The notes under the pieces: model-generated | Databases searched by the model: none | Told to the model about the DNA's origin: nothing | What the model saw: only the letters and a program-made list of their open reading frames with translations | Shown: piece after piece, positions 46,680 through 57,818 of the stretch | How the letters are laid out: every line of letters starts with the position of its first letter | Numbering within the stretch: position 1 is the first letter of the stretch | Translations under genes and position numbers: made by a program | Source: Gnetum montanum | Taxonomy: Eukaryota; Streptophyta; Gnetopsida; Gnetales; Gnetaceae | Length of the DNA: 64,000 nt | NCBI GenBank assembly: GCA_015680685.1 | Contig: MNCI01009439.1 | Coordinates: 518,492-582,491, forward strand | Reading direction: 5' to 3'

Positions 46680-47292
46680 TGATGAGTGGCGAGGTACCCC
46701 TACACTCAACCATACGAATATGAGCGTAACATGCGCGGTCCGGTCGAACTCCGTAGACTAAGTGCCTACACACCTCATGGAACACTTAAGGTTAATTATT
46801 CGTTGTCTTCTCAGACTTACTTGTATTTGTCATGGTGTATGGTTAAATAAGTCCGAGGTATATGATTTTTATAGCTTTTCTGTTTTATCTCCTATGCTGA
46901 CAAGGTGAAGGGTGAAGAGACTAATTACTAACTTTAACTAACTAAGTCTTAATTAACCTAGTGTCAACATCCGTTCCCACTTACCGTTCCCACGTGCTCG
47001 AAGCAATCGTACTGAGGCACTTAACTAGGAGAGAAGTGTTGAGAGAGAATTAATTCCTAATAAAGCATTTAAATGATAAACAGTAAATAACAATAAATAA
47101 AATCCTATTTAGGCTATTCCATTCACTGCAAGGTTTNTAAAATTACCAGCGTTTCGCTAAGGGTCTAGATCTAGATGAGAAACAAAGGGAGAGCTGCCTT
47201 TTATTTATAGACTTGGCAACGGACCGTGATATCGCGTACGCGATATCGCATGGGATGTGATATTGCGGCGGATGCGATATTGCGTCCCATCA
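46680..47292 (-). repeat. Element 2, 3' LTR
   Basis: Starts TGATGAGTGG and ends CCCATCA. The inverted TATA box is TATTTATAG near 47202. Next to it on the U3 side are GATATCGC words (47227-47285) including a perfect 20-bp palindrome. A single N at 47137 replaces about 120-130 bases present in other LTRs of the family. Confidence 0.9.
47228..47247. promoter_or_regulatory. Perfect 20-bp palindrome in LTR U3
   Basis: GATATCGCGTACGCGATATC is identical to its own complement. It lies about 25 bases upstream of the LTR TATA box in element orientation. Diverged versions occur in the other LTR (53198-53220) and in the solo LTR (31422-31441). Confidence 0.8.
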
Positions 47293-48960
47293 TACCCTCA
47301 TGACTGAATAAAAACTCGTCCTCAAGTTCCTTACAAAATATTGGGATGGTATGGGATTATTGACTCAAATGGAACTAATGGGATGATATGTGAACGGATC
47401 ATCATTACAAGACATGAAAAAACTGGCGTTCATGACAACAAGAGTGAACACCTTATTACATTTGACATCAGGCCTTATTTGGCAACTGAGAAAGAGAGAG
47501 AGAAAGAAGTGTTGCAGCTGCCAATGCCAAGGTTGTGCCTTTGGTTGTCCATCCGTAAGTGCGCCATCGATCTTGCTCTTTGCATAGTTGCTTCAGCACC
47601 GCTCCATTCCAAGTGTTCCTTCTAGATCCAATCCGTTGTTGCATGATTGCCATCTGCACATACAACACAATCTTTATATTAGCAAGGGTAAATAAATTTC
47701 AATGTAGTTGATACCTTGCTTCGATGAAAGGTTCGTTGGCTAGGTTGTGGTATGACTGATTACGGATTTGGAAATATAGTAATGATGACTATTGAAGGTG
47801 TAGGGGTTAGGAGAAAATTGAAAAAATTAGGCCCCGTACCCCCATGATTAATAGCGAACCTCCAGTAGCGATAGAATGGAGAAAGAAAAAGAATCAAGAA
47901 AGATGGAGAGAAAGAGACAACTATGACATCGATGAAAGGGATGTCAAGATGGAAATGAACAAAATAAAATGGATTGCAAAAATGTTAGGAGAAAGAAGTT
48001 AACTGATGCACCAAATAGGAATGTTAGTGGGTCCTCCCCAAAGCAGGCTCATGCCCTGACAAACCCACATTCAAAGAGTCCGTAGGCTCTGGGAATGTCA
48101 TTTGGAACAAGAGTTAAAGTCTTAACCGCAAGAATTTACCAAAAATAAAACAATGTGTCAACCAAAATATACACTAATGATACAACCGGCAATGAGGTGA
48201 ACAATAGAGAGAAGGATGGAGAGAAGAGAATGGAATGGAATCCTAAGAACAAGGTGGTGTACAGCCCTTTGTGTAGTTCATGATTAATGTGACTTAGCAG
48301 GTCCCATTCCAAGTCCAGCCTCAAACAAACCACTTCCAGTGACTTCGCATTAATGCATTTGGTCAAACCATCCTTTTGAAATATCAAGAATGCCTTCACC
48401 CAAGAGCCACAACCATCCCGACGAAATGAAGGAGGAGAGAATGGGAAGTGAGAAGGCCCTTAGTTAGAGGGAACATTTTTATTTTGAGTTCCATAACCAG
48501 TGCTTGTAGCCTGAATATTATTTCATCTAAGGGGTGTGCTTTGAATTCTCACTTTTTTTATGTGTTTATGCGTGAGAACCACACCATGCAAAGACTTGTT
48601 ATTTTTATTTGCTCAGCTTCTCGATAATTGGATAACGTCGAACCGATAAGAAAAATCAAGAAGAACACATCCAAGCACCCAAGAGAATGGCCAACACAAA
48701 TGCATCAAGTTCCCTTGAACTCACACCCTTTTCAATCCTTGAGTCCTTCCTTAGTTTGGGAAATGCCCAGTCACCGATTCGTTAAGAGTTCTTATTTGAA
48801 AGGGACTATACATTTCCAAGCTGAGAGAGACCATAGAACCAGTGGATGAATGGATGAAGTGAAATCATTTCCTACTATATCAAAAGAACATACCTTAGTA
48901 TCAACATGATAATTGAAAGGTAAAAACCAAACATTAGCAATCAAATAGAAACACAGTTCA
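47293..48960 (-). other. Element 2 non-coding 3' interior
   Basis: Starts with a short purine tract at the LTR (GAGGGTA on the element strand). Shares CCCCATGATTAATAGCGAACCTCCAGTAGCGAT (split over 47831-47863) and later landmarks with elements 1 and 3. No long frame. Confidence 0.6.
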
Positions 48961-49008
48961 TACCATCATGAAGAAAACTTATTGAATGAAAAACTTACAA
49001 GGTGGATA

Positions 49009-49160
49009 ACACACACACACACACAAATGAAAAAGTATAATGATGTTGTAAAACAAAAACAAGAAAAGTTAAAGAAATTTGTAAAAAAAAAACGTGTAAA
49101 ACAAAAATGTGTAAAACAAAAATATGTAAGACAAAAACATGTAAAACAAAAATTAAAAAG
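49009..49160 (-). repeat. (CA)n run and TGTAAAACAAAAA minisatellite of element 2
   Basis: 49009-49024 is an AC dinucleotide run. From 49040 to 49160 units such as TGTAAAACAAAAA and TGTAAGACAAAAA repeat about six to eight times. Position matches the A-rich tracts of elements 1 and 3. Confidence 0.75.
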
Positions 49161-49179
49161 AACTGAGGGCCCCAAATGA

Positions 49180-49960
49180 TTAGCATAGGTGGCCATCTCC
49201 CCCATGACTGAATGGAAAGGGAGAGGTTCGAAATAATGAACGTCTATTTGAATTTCTTAGAAGTGTCCAACTTCTCCCAGTTGATGTTCTTAGGTTAAGG
49301 GGTGGAAGTTGGTAATGTTCATATTCCAATGTATATATGCTTTCATTATGGGCATGAGTTGTTTCCCCAGTTTGTTCCATGCATGTTGGTCGATTGCTCT
49401 TTCGAATAGCTGTCAACCATGGGGTGTCCACTTGTTGTGTGGTTGCTACATCTAGACATCTTTGCAAGGCACACCTGTTCCATGGAGGAGATGTTGTGCA
49501 TTCCTCCATGTCATCACTTGATGAATCACTGTATGTGATGCATGGAACTTTCTTCTTCTCGATCTTTCCATAAATATTTACCTTAGATATCTCCAAGGAA
49601 AGATTGTGAATCCCTAGGCATGCATCTATTGTGCTTAGCCATGCCCTTCTCATTATAATGGGGAAGTCCTCTTCGTTGTTGTTAACTTCCATCACCAGGA
49701 AATCAGCTGGGTAAGACCAACCACACACAGTGGTAACTATGTCCTCCACCAATCCCAAGGGAATGGTGATGGACTGGTCAGCCAGATCTAGTTGAATGTT
49801 GCTCTTCTTGAGTTTGGGCAGGTTCCAAGATTGATACATTTCTCGTGAGATTAAGTTAACTCTGGAACTTGAGTCAAGAAGAGCCCTATGTGGTTCGTTC
49901 CCAACGACTTGGAGGTAGATTAAGAGACTTCCAGGGTTAGATAGTTTCCTAGGAAGATGG
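49180..49960 (-). pseudogene. Protease of element 2 with chimeric C-terminus
   Basis: The protease region begins near 49960. The active loop reads DSSSRVNLIS, keeping the catalytic Asp that is Asn in element 1 and His in element 3; the third residue of the usual DSG is Ser. An open frame from 49839 covers the rest: MYQSWNLP, NEEDFPIIMRRAW, then a long tail (KVNIYGKIEKKKV, Ser/Asp-rich, ...YQLPPLNL). At about 49241 it crosses the pol deletion and ends in unrelated sequence (GGDGHLC) from the post-integrase region. The 219-codon open stretch is therefore a deletion fusion. The first part is separated from gag by a stop near 49976. Confidence 0.75.
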
Positions 49961-49999
49961 CCTACCTTGATCTAGTCGGTTATGGTATGTGTTAACATA

Positions 50000-52472
50000 A
50001 CCGTCTACGTTAAGCTCTATTGTTGGATTGAAGGAAGCACCAAAGCCTTAATTGTTGGAGAGACGTGCACAAACTCAACCGCTTGTGGTTGTGAGAGCTT
50101 GTCTGGGCTCTTGGTTCTGAAGAAGGGTCTTCTCTTTTTACGATTGTCAGAACCAACAGCGAGTTGAATGTTTACGACTCTCGTAGCGTTATGTTGCTGT
50201 GGTTGAGTGGGGAGTTCCCCTTGCATTGTTGGAGAAGGAGGTGGTATGGGAACTACTGGTGGAAGAGGTGTGGATGGATTAGAAGGATGGTATGGGTATG
50301 GAGCGTCTCCCGAAGGAGAAGGAGTCCTTCTAAAGTACTCCTGAACTTGGTAGTGACGTTGGGGAGTTGTGTGACCCATGGAATCACTTGGAAAAATTGA
50401 CTGCTACACGTAGTAACCATAAGGATTGGGTTGGCGGTAAGGGTACTGTTGTTTCGGCGGTGGCATCCCCCATGACTGTGGGTATTTCCACTACTGATGT
50501 TGTCCGATGTGTTGTGGTGGAGTTCCACTTGGATAGTACGTTAATGGTTGGTGGAACTATCTTGGGTTACCTTAGGGATAAGATAACCTTCGGGGTGTCT
50601 GCTGTCTTTTGAGTCTCGGGTTGAGTGCATACACTCCAGACTCTTGTAGATGTGAGATGATTGGACAACATCCCTTAGGATGGTCATATTGGCAGATCTC
50701 ACATCCATTGTCATTGTCTGTGTTTGAATCCACAACCTCATCGGGGATAGCTATTTTCCCCTTATCCTTGTCACATGCAGGGCCTGAATCTCTCTGCTTT
50801 TTCTTGTCCTTGTCACTACTTCATTCCTCCTTAGACTCTTCTACAATTTTTAGGACAGTTTCTATTTTACTGTCTAAGGAGCTCCATACTTCATCTACCT
50901 TAGCCGATACTTCTGTTGTTAGCTTTTGAAGCAGCAAGGTTTTCCTATTCACCAACTCTTCGATTGGTGACTCATCCTCTTCATCGCAAAATCTTACTCC
51001 CTTCTTTCAAAGAGAGGGATCATGGTTATATTCTTCTATGCTCTCTCTTTTTCGTAGCTCCCCTTCTTCTTTGACTACTTGCTCCAACAAGCGATGAATC
51101 TCATGGGATCTAAGTTATGATAGTCTCCCTTGGGCATAAGTCCCAAGGGTTCTCCTATTTCATACCTTAGCCTATCTACGAGATGGCGAAGTTGGTCTCA
51201 TTGTGCATAACCATGGCCCGGGCAACGATGTAGTAATGCATAGTAGCAGCCCATGGCAGCATCCAAGGGTTCATGAGTACCTTACTTCCATCCTTGGATC
51301 TGCTTACACAAGTTAGACACTCTGGAGTACGTTTGATATTTATCGTTGAAGAGTTCTAACATCGTACTCCACCTCCTGATGGTTTCCAGTTCTAAGGACT
51401 GGTACCAACTCTCTGCTTCCTTTATGAGTGTCCTAGGAAACAACTTCAGTTTCTGCCACTCATTTTCTATGTTTTGCAAGGTGCAGGCATCGTGGAATTC
51501 CTGTAAATGATTTTTCAGATCAGCGTTGTATCCCCCTTCGAAGCGTGTGATATTGTTCATGTCTAAGCGCTTGATCTGGCTATCTTTTTGATGCCTTGTT
51601 GGTATTCTCACTACCTCCGTGATATCTAGCATACTTTGGGTGGCAAGTAGGGGTTTTTCATGATCATCTCTTTCACGACGTCTATGATGTCTATGTTGTT
51701 CCCTACTTTCCCTTCTTTCATGCCCTTGTCCTCACTCTTAACTCTCTCATCGAGGTCTCTCATTTCTCTTACCTTCATCCTCTCCATTATGCTCTTTATG
51801 ACTACGCCCTGATGTGGAAGGAGAGGGTGAGTGATGTGATGAAGAGGAAGAAGAAGGAGAACCATCGCCATGACGATCTAAGTGTCCATCCTTGTCATGT
51901 GTTGTTGTTCCCTCAGTGAACAGTTGGCGTTCATGGGGATCAGAACCAGGGTTTTGTATTATGGAGCATACATTTTGATACGCCACCTCCTCACCTTCAT
52001 TAGGAGGGGGAACATCTTTCGATAGAGAACATGTTATAAGTGGTTCACCATCTCTAATTTCACTTAGGACGTGCGGGACCTCTTTTCCCTTCAATAATGT
52101 ATGTTGGCTCTTCTGCCTTGAGTCCCTTAGACGTTGTGCGGATGTGGGATGGTAATCCCTCATGTCAAAATCACCTATAACGTATTCAGCATAGAGTTGA
52201 GTCATGCCAATTTGTCCCAAAGCATGGAGGAGCATGTTGGGGACTACATGATCTGGAGGTAACACTATGTTACCTTGCAAGTCTCTCCAGCGCATCTATT
52301 CATCCTGATGGAGGATAAAATTAAAATTGGATATATACTCACCGGGATGAGTATATACCACCCTATATTGTTGAGGAATTGGCTGATTTTGGTCATGTGT
52401 TTTAGATTGCCGACTATCTCTAGTATTGTCCCTAGGTGGTGTAATGCTCTTGTGAGAAGAAGACAAAGACAT
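50000..52472 (-). pseudogene. gag of element 2 (near-complete, several stops)
   Basis: Start chosen at 52472 (MSLSSSHKSITPPR), about 120 bases after the primer site. The N-terminal segment contains VVYTHPGEYISNF. A 182-codon open part (51747-52295) holds YVIGDFDMRDYHP and a Ser/His-rich tail. The capsid-like retrotransposon gag region is at 51282-51632 (RFEGGYNADLKNHLQEFHDAC..., WYQSLE, YSRVSNL). Near 50660-50705 the zinc-knuckle-like motif CEICQYDHPKGCC is intact. A Pro-rich linker (50017-50379) leads to protease. Frame changes near 51750 and 51280 and a few stops break it, fewer than in element 1. Confidence 0.75.
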
Positions 52473-52593
52473 TGTATCTTATCGGTGTGCTATTTAACCA
52501 TTATATAATTTTTCTTTTAATTAACCCTAAGGTTCATTTAAGCTCCCAACGATGTGAGTGATTTCCTATGTTTTACTTAGCGCACAAACAATT

Positions 52594-52613
52594 AGTCCCT
52601 AGCAACGGCACCA
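52594..52613 (-). other. Primer-binding site of element 2 (tRNA-Asp type)
   Basis: TGGTGCCGTTGCTAGGGACT on the element strand begins one base after the 5' LTR and closely resembles the complement of the plant tRNA-Asp 3' end. Confidence 0.82.
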
Positions 52614-52614
52614 A

Positions 52615-53283
52615 TGATGAGTGGCGAGGTACCCCTACACTCAACCATACGAATATGAGCGTAACACGCACGATCCGGTCGAACTCCGCAAACTAAGTGC
52701 CTACATGCCTCATGGAACACTTAAGGTTAATTATTCGTTGTCTTCCCATACTTACTTGTATTTGTCACGGTGTATGGTTAAGTAAGTCCGAGGTATATGA
52801 TTTTTATAGCTTTTCTGTTTTATCTCCTATGCTGACAAGGTGAAGGGTGAAGAGACTAATTACTAACTTTAACTAAATAACTAAGTCTTAATTAACCTAG
52901 CATCAGCATTCGTTNNNNNNNNNNNNNNNNNNNNNNNNNNNNNNNNNNNNNNNNNNNNNNNNNNNNNNNNNNNNNNNNNNNNNNNNNNNNNNNNTCTTTA
53001 TTGTCGTACATAAACATGTGTTCAGGTACAATATTTGCTTGAATAAAGATCCGTTTACTTTGGAGCTCCTACTGTTGGCATATGGAAAATATTCTATCTT
53101 TGGATGCGTAAAACTACCAGAGTTTCGCTAAGGGTCTAGATCTAGATGAGAAACAAAGGGAGAGCCACCTCTTATTTATAGAATTGGCGGTGGACTGCGA
53201 TATCGCATACACGATATTGCGGGGGACTACGCAATATCGTGGCAGACACGATATTACGGCCCATGCGATATCGCATCCCATTG
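52615..53283 (-). repeat. Element 2, 5' LTR (contains assembly gap)
   Basis: Same start as the 3' LTR; the sequence is broken by 80 N at 52915-52994. Beyond the gap are the inverted TATA box (TATTTATAG near 53175) and several GATATCGC-type words (53197-53275). It ends CCCATTG rather than CCCATCA, judged by the CATAG duplication that follows. Confidence 0.88.
52915..52994. other. Assembly gap of 80 N
   Basis: A run of unknown bases inside the element 2 5' LTR; the true length is unknown. Confidence 0.99.
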
Positions 53284-53850
53284 CATAGAAATTTTAAAAG
53301 GAGATGCAATCAAAAAAATTACCAAATAGCCAAATTGAAATTTGAAAGTTAAATATACTAATCTAAACATAATTAAAATAACTATATCATCAAGAGAAAA
53401 TGAGACGTGGGCCACCCTTAACACACCATCTTATTTAATCAAACTCTAAATATATAATTCTTATAAATCATAACTTTATATATATATATCAAATTTAAAT
53501 ATAACTAAGATCACATTCCAAATCTTCTCACAAGGTAAAAGTTAAAAGGATGTGGACTACTTTGAGCACAAGACCTATACTAAACCTAATGAGGAGGACA
53601 AGCTCATGTTAGATTGTGGCTAACCCTAACTTTCAGATTTTTCCTTGGGATTCTTTCTTTTATTTTTTATTTTTTATTTTTATTTTTGAAAGGGAATGGG
53701 TGAAAAGGGATTATTTTCTTTTCTCTTTTTTTTTTTACGAATTCTGGGAAAATAGGTTTAAAAGGGAAATGGAGGTTAGGGTGAGAATTGTTGTTGAACC
53801 CTATCACACTCAAGAACTTATTACACTGCCAATGAACATGGTCCTTGTTC

Positions 53851-53896
53851 TCTTTTTTTTTTCTATCTATCTATCTCTCTCTCTTTCTCTCTCTTT
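53851..53896. repeat. TCTA/CT microsatellite
   Basis: A T run followed by CTAT and CT units (TCTATCTATCTATCTCTCTC...). Confidence 0.85.
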
Positions 53897-54607
53897 GAGA
53901 AAACTTTGCTCATGGTGTACTTTATTCTTAAGGTAGGAATTTCAACATGAGTCTGGCCGATTAGCTGCACTACCAAAGAACACAATCCTTTCGAAACTTT
54001 GCCCATGGTGCAATTCAACCCTCATGTATGTGCCTTTAATTACAATCTAATGGCATCATAATACGTCTCCTAGGTGGTTAAGGGCTCTCAAGTGGAGATA
54101 AACACACTTCACTCTATTGATCACAGGGTAGCCATGGATCATCACAATTGAGGGCTGGGGCTTAGAAGAGGGAAAATGAGATTTTCCAAGGTCACATAGT
54201 GATTGAGGTTAACCATTCTTCAACATCACCTATCCTACACTCACATGATTATGATGATTACATAATAAGTTAGCATAAATCCCATCAGCCATAATCCAAC
54301 ATACAAATAAAACTAAAACCTTGAAAAAGACGGGGAAGAATCATAGCATTATTGAAATATAAAATATAAAGGAGAGTTCATGTAATAGAAATAGGATATA
54401 TATAAAGCATTATGCTTGCATTATTTCCAATGGTGTTATGATGACCCAACACCTAGTAACTCAAACAATTATAATGATTATTAAAATCATATGAAAAGCA
54501 AAAATCAAACCACTATGCTAAGAAAGAAATGATAAAAATGTAAAGAAAATATGCAAATGCAACTATACACAAATGAAATGCATGATGAAAGAGAAGAAAG
54601 CATGCAA

Positions 54608-55036
54608 CTAAGGATATATTAGGCATCCATGTGGGGCATCCACGTATAAATGCTTCAAATGAAATGCATTAAAATTTCTAGGTAACTTATGTGCTTGTAA
54701 GGTTTTAAAGCATTGTATATGTTGGTGGGCATCACTATTAGGGATTGTGAGATCGTAGAACAAATTTACATTTTGGAGTGATTTTGGGATGTCATGATAA
54801 TTGGTAAAGCTAAAGGGATTGCTCACTAAGGAAGCAAGGGGTTGATTGGCTACCATCCTAGTTCGAGTTCTCCTAGGGGTGGAACTTGGGAAATATAAAG
54901 CTCGTTGCTTCCTTAGTGCAAAGTGATGTGTAGTTGGTTGGTTAGGGGCAGAGGAGAGTGATTCTTGTTGAGAAGGTTCACTCATAAAATGAAAATTACA
55001 GAAAATAAATGTTAAAAATAAACTATAAAATTGCAT
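54608..55036 (-). other. Unrecognised 142-codon open frame
   Basis: The frame contains MSEPSQQESL, then TRTRMVANQPLASLVSNPF, and ends DAPHGCLIYP. The Ser/Thr/Arg-rich beginning and the 'TRMVANQ' phrase are loosely like the start of some gypsy gag proteins, but I cannot place it. It lies on the strand opposite to the TATA box of repeats A and B. It could be a retroelement gag fragment or chance. Confidence 0.25.
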
Positions 55037-55664
55037 AAAAAGAAAAGAAATATTGTAATAATAATTTTTTTAACAAAGAAAAAAAACACTAAAATATGCT
55101 ATTGAAAAAAATATTTTTTAAAAAGGGAAATAAATGCATGAAATTGCAATATTTATAAAATTAAAAAAAGGAAAATAGTAAAATGAAAAATTTTAGAAAA
55201 ATAAATTTAAAATCAAATAATTAAATAAAACCACCTTTCAAAGTCAGGACTTAGGTAAGGATTGTCAAAACAGAAATCTAAAAATGGGACTGGGAAAAAT
55301 AAGGGTTTAGTAATTTGAAAACAGGATTCTGGTAATAATGATTTTCAAAAAATAGGAAACATCAATTTTCAAAAAAAAAAAAAGGTAGAAAATAAAAGGG
55401 TTTGGAGACAAAGGTTTTAAGAAAAAAAAATTCAACAAGTCTTGAAACAAGATCGGGAAATGAAATAGATGTAAGAAAAATGGTAAGAAAAGTTGATGTG
55501 GGAAATTTTGGTTGCACCAACACCTGGAACTCGTTTGAGGAGACTATTGCCTAGGGTGCCTCTTGTATGGGTACAGAAACCTAGGAATAGTCTCAGCTGA
55601 AGAGGGCCATGTGACCTTGTAAATTAAATTAAAAGTTGGAAAATTTAAATTGAACAATAGTTCT

Positions 55665-56837
55665 CAAATTCCAAGACTCAATACTACTTGTAGTTGCTAG
55701 TAGAGGAAGAGAGCTTCTAACAATGCCATGTTTACATCATGTACCTTGCCGAAGTGAGGGGAGGCCAATCGATGACCACCGCTGTGCACTTTTCCTGTGT
55801 GCTATGCTCACATGCTCTTGTGCCCGTCATTTGCTGTCACCTATCTATGGTGAGAGAGGGTTGCTTATGGCAGCTTGAAAGAAAATGAAATTGCTTTTTT
55901 GGTTTCCACCCTCCTCAGGATCTGACACTAATTTCCCAATCCTCCAAGCTCAATGATTATAGTCTATAAATAAGCAAGTGTAGTCTCAGTGGAAAATGAC
56001 AACACCACCCTACTGCTACCAATTCCTTACAAGAATAACCACTCCCATTACTACCCATGCATGGTGACAATTATTGCAACATGAGAACACATTATGGTTG
56101 CCCCTGGTGGTATGACAATTAGATCCACCTTCAAGAGTGGAGACGAGAATGTTTTAAGAGACCACCACCATCACCACGACGTTACACAATAACATAATGT
56201 TGCAATAAGTGCAGGTAGTGGATGTACAACTTGTGCATCAAAGAGGAGGAAGGGAATTAATGTTCATGCACTGATCATGGTCTTAGGTTAGAGGTAGCCT
56301 TGGATGGCCATTATGATTGTGTGATTTGTGATGTCTTCGATCTTATTCAAAACGCATGAGAAAGATGAAAGATTCATTGTGAATTTCCCATTATTAGGAT
56401 AAGTTGTGAAGCAAATTTCTAAGGTAGTAGTGATCATTTAGGTGTTTCAAACTTCACTTTTATTGTTTGCATGGAAGTTTTTGAATAAAAAACAAGTGCC
56501 AGAGGAAAGGTTGCCATGCATAGGGAGTTGCTCTTATATCTTTGGAAGAGGCTGAATAATCGATAGTAAAAGGGCTAGTGGGGAGACGTTAACGAATGTT
56601 GGTATTTTGTGCATTAAGGTTAAGGATTAAAAACTTGTTAATTACCTTATGTTCAATTCACCATGAAGTAATGGTCAACACTACATGGAATCTCCTTTAA
56701 AAGATGTTAATCATGTAACCCAATGCATCTCCAAGAAATGGATTCCAAATCCACCGTCTTGTATTCCATGCGCCTATCATCATGTTGAGTGTACCCTTCT
56801 TTACCTATGTTACATTAAACAAATTTGGATGAGGTTA
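55665..56837 (+). repeat. LTR-like repeat B (truncated by element 3)
   Basis: Direct copy of repeat A from CAAATTCCAAGACTCAAT onward, lacking about 560 bases near its start. A TATA box (CTATAAATAAG) is at about 55970. Most CpG sites of A are TpG or CpA here. The copy stops at 56837, where element 3 begins; the continuation in A (46543 onward) has no counterpart in this window. Confidence 0.7.
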
Positions 56838-57818
56838 TGATGAGCAGAGAGGTACCCCTATGCTCAACCATATGAATACAAGCGTTCACACATGATCTGG
56901 TTGAATTCCAAGGACTAAGTGCCTATGCGCCTTTGTGGAACAAGGACGGGTTGGTTGATCGTTGTCTTCCCAAACTTACTTGTATGTCATGATTGTATGG
57001 TAAAGTAAGCTTGAAGCATATGATTTTTATAGCTTTTATGTTTTTATGTTCTACTGCTAATAAGGGAGGAGAGAGAGAGAACACTAAGTGACTAATTTAA
57101 CTTAACTACTGATTAACTAGGCTTTAAACTGATCTTAACACCAGTATCCATTCTCACTTGCTGTACACATCCTGAACCAGCACAACACTACTAGGATTAC
57201 CAAAAGCTAATTGTTACTGGGTTATCAAGTGTTACACGCATGCTCAAAGTGATCATACTATGTGTGCTAATAATAGAAATGTAAAGTGCATAAAATAAAA
57301 TAAAATAATAAAAAAAATAAATGCAGAAGAAAATAAAATAAAGGAGATGAGTAAGAAAACAAATCTTAAGTGCTACAAGGATGAATCCAAGAGCTTGTCT
57401 TTATTGCCATACACAAGATGTGCTCAGGTATACAATGCTCGAATAAAGATCTGTCCATACTTAGACCTCCTGCTGCGGGCACTTGGCTAGAGTTTTGCTA
57501 CTTGACTCCTAAAAGACTTCCTCTTCTAAATTCTTCTTCTTCTTGACTTCCCCCTATTGTGTGCCTGGGCATTGTATTTATAGGCTTGGGAGTAGCTACT
57601 CTAATAATTACAAAAACTACCACTCTAATTTTAAAGAAACTGCCCCTCTAATTTTAGAGAGAAACTACCACTCTAGTTTTCGAGAAATTGCCACTCTAAT
57701 TTTAAAGAAATTGTCCCTCTAATAATTAGAGTAACTGCTCTAATAATAACCATTCTAATAATTAGAGTAACTGCCCTAATAATAACCACTCTAATTATTA
57801 GAGTAACCGCTCTCATCA
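56838..57818 (-). repeat. Element 3, 3' LTR
   Basis: Begins TGATGAGCAG and ends CTCATCA. Shares the CATATGATTTTTATAGC block and the inverted TATA box (TATTTATAGG near 57573) with the other LTRs. The U3 side (57595-57810) is a different repeat: ten or so units of CTCTAATTTTAAAGAAACTGCC and AATTAGAGTAACTGCC type. The homologue of this zone in element 2 has GATATCGC words. Confidence 0.88.
57597..57810 (-). repeat. U3 tandem repeats of element 3 LTR
   Basis: Two related unit types alternate: CTCTAATTTTAAAGAAACTG and CTCTAATAATTAGAGTAACTGC. The second contains the palindrome CTCTAATTATTAGAG in its last copy. Confidence 0.8.

Larger units (their letters stand above)
46680..53283 (-). mobile_element. 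Element 2: gypsy element with RT, RNase H and integrase deleted
   Basis: Two near-identical LTRs (about 95% over the first 300 bases), a tRNA-Asp-type primer site, gag and most of protease are present on the minus strand, and exact 5-bp duplications flank it. Between protease and the post-integrase A-rich tract there is no pol. A junction at about 49241 joins sequence equivalent to element 3 position 58775 with sequence equivalent to 61625, a deletion of roughly 2.85 kb. The extra ORF of element 1 is absent too. As gag reads far more openly than in element 1 and the LTRs are close, it inserted fairly recently, presumably using pol from a relative. Confidence 0.85.
53289..55664. other. Interior between repeats A and B, no recognised gene
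   Basis: If A and B are LTRs this is the interior of that element, with element 2 inserted near its left end. It is very AT-rich with a CT microsatellite at 53851-53896. One 142-codon minus-strand frame (54608-55036) is the only longer frame. No pol motifs were found, so the element would be non-autonomous or heavily eroded. Confidence 0.45.

Noticed and set aside
48966-49205. Phe/Cys/Thr-rich minus-strand frame with repeated units
   Set aside because: It is the translation of the TGTAAAACAAAAA minisatellite, not a protein.
53616-53936. 106-codon plus-strand frame rich in Phe and Ser
   Set aside because: It translates T-rich and CT-microsatellite sequence and has no family match.
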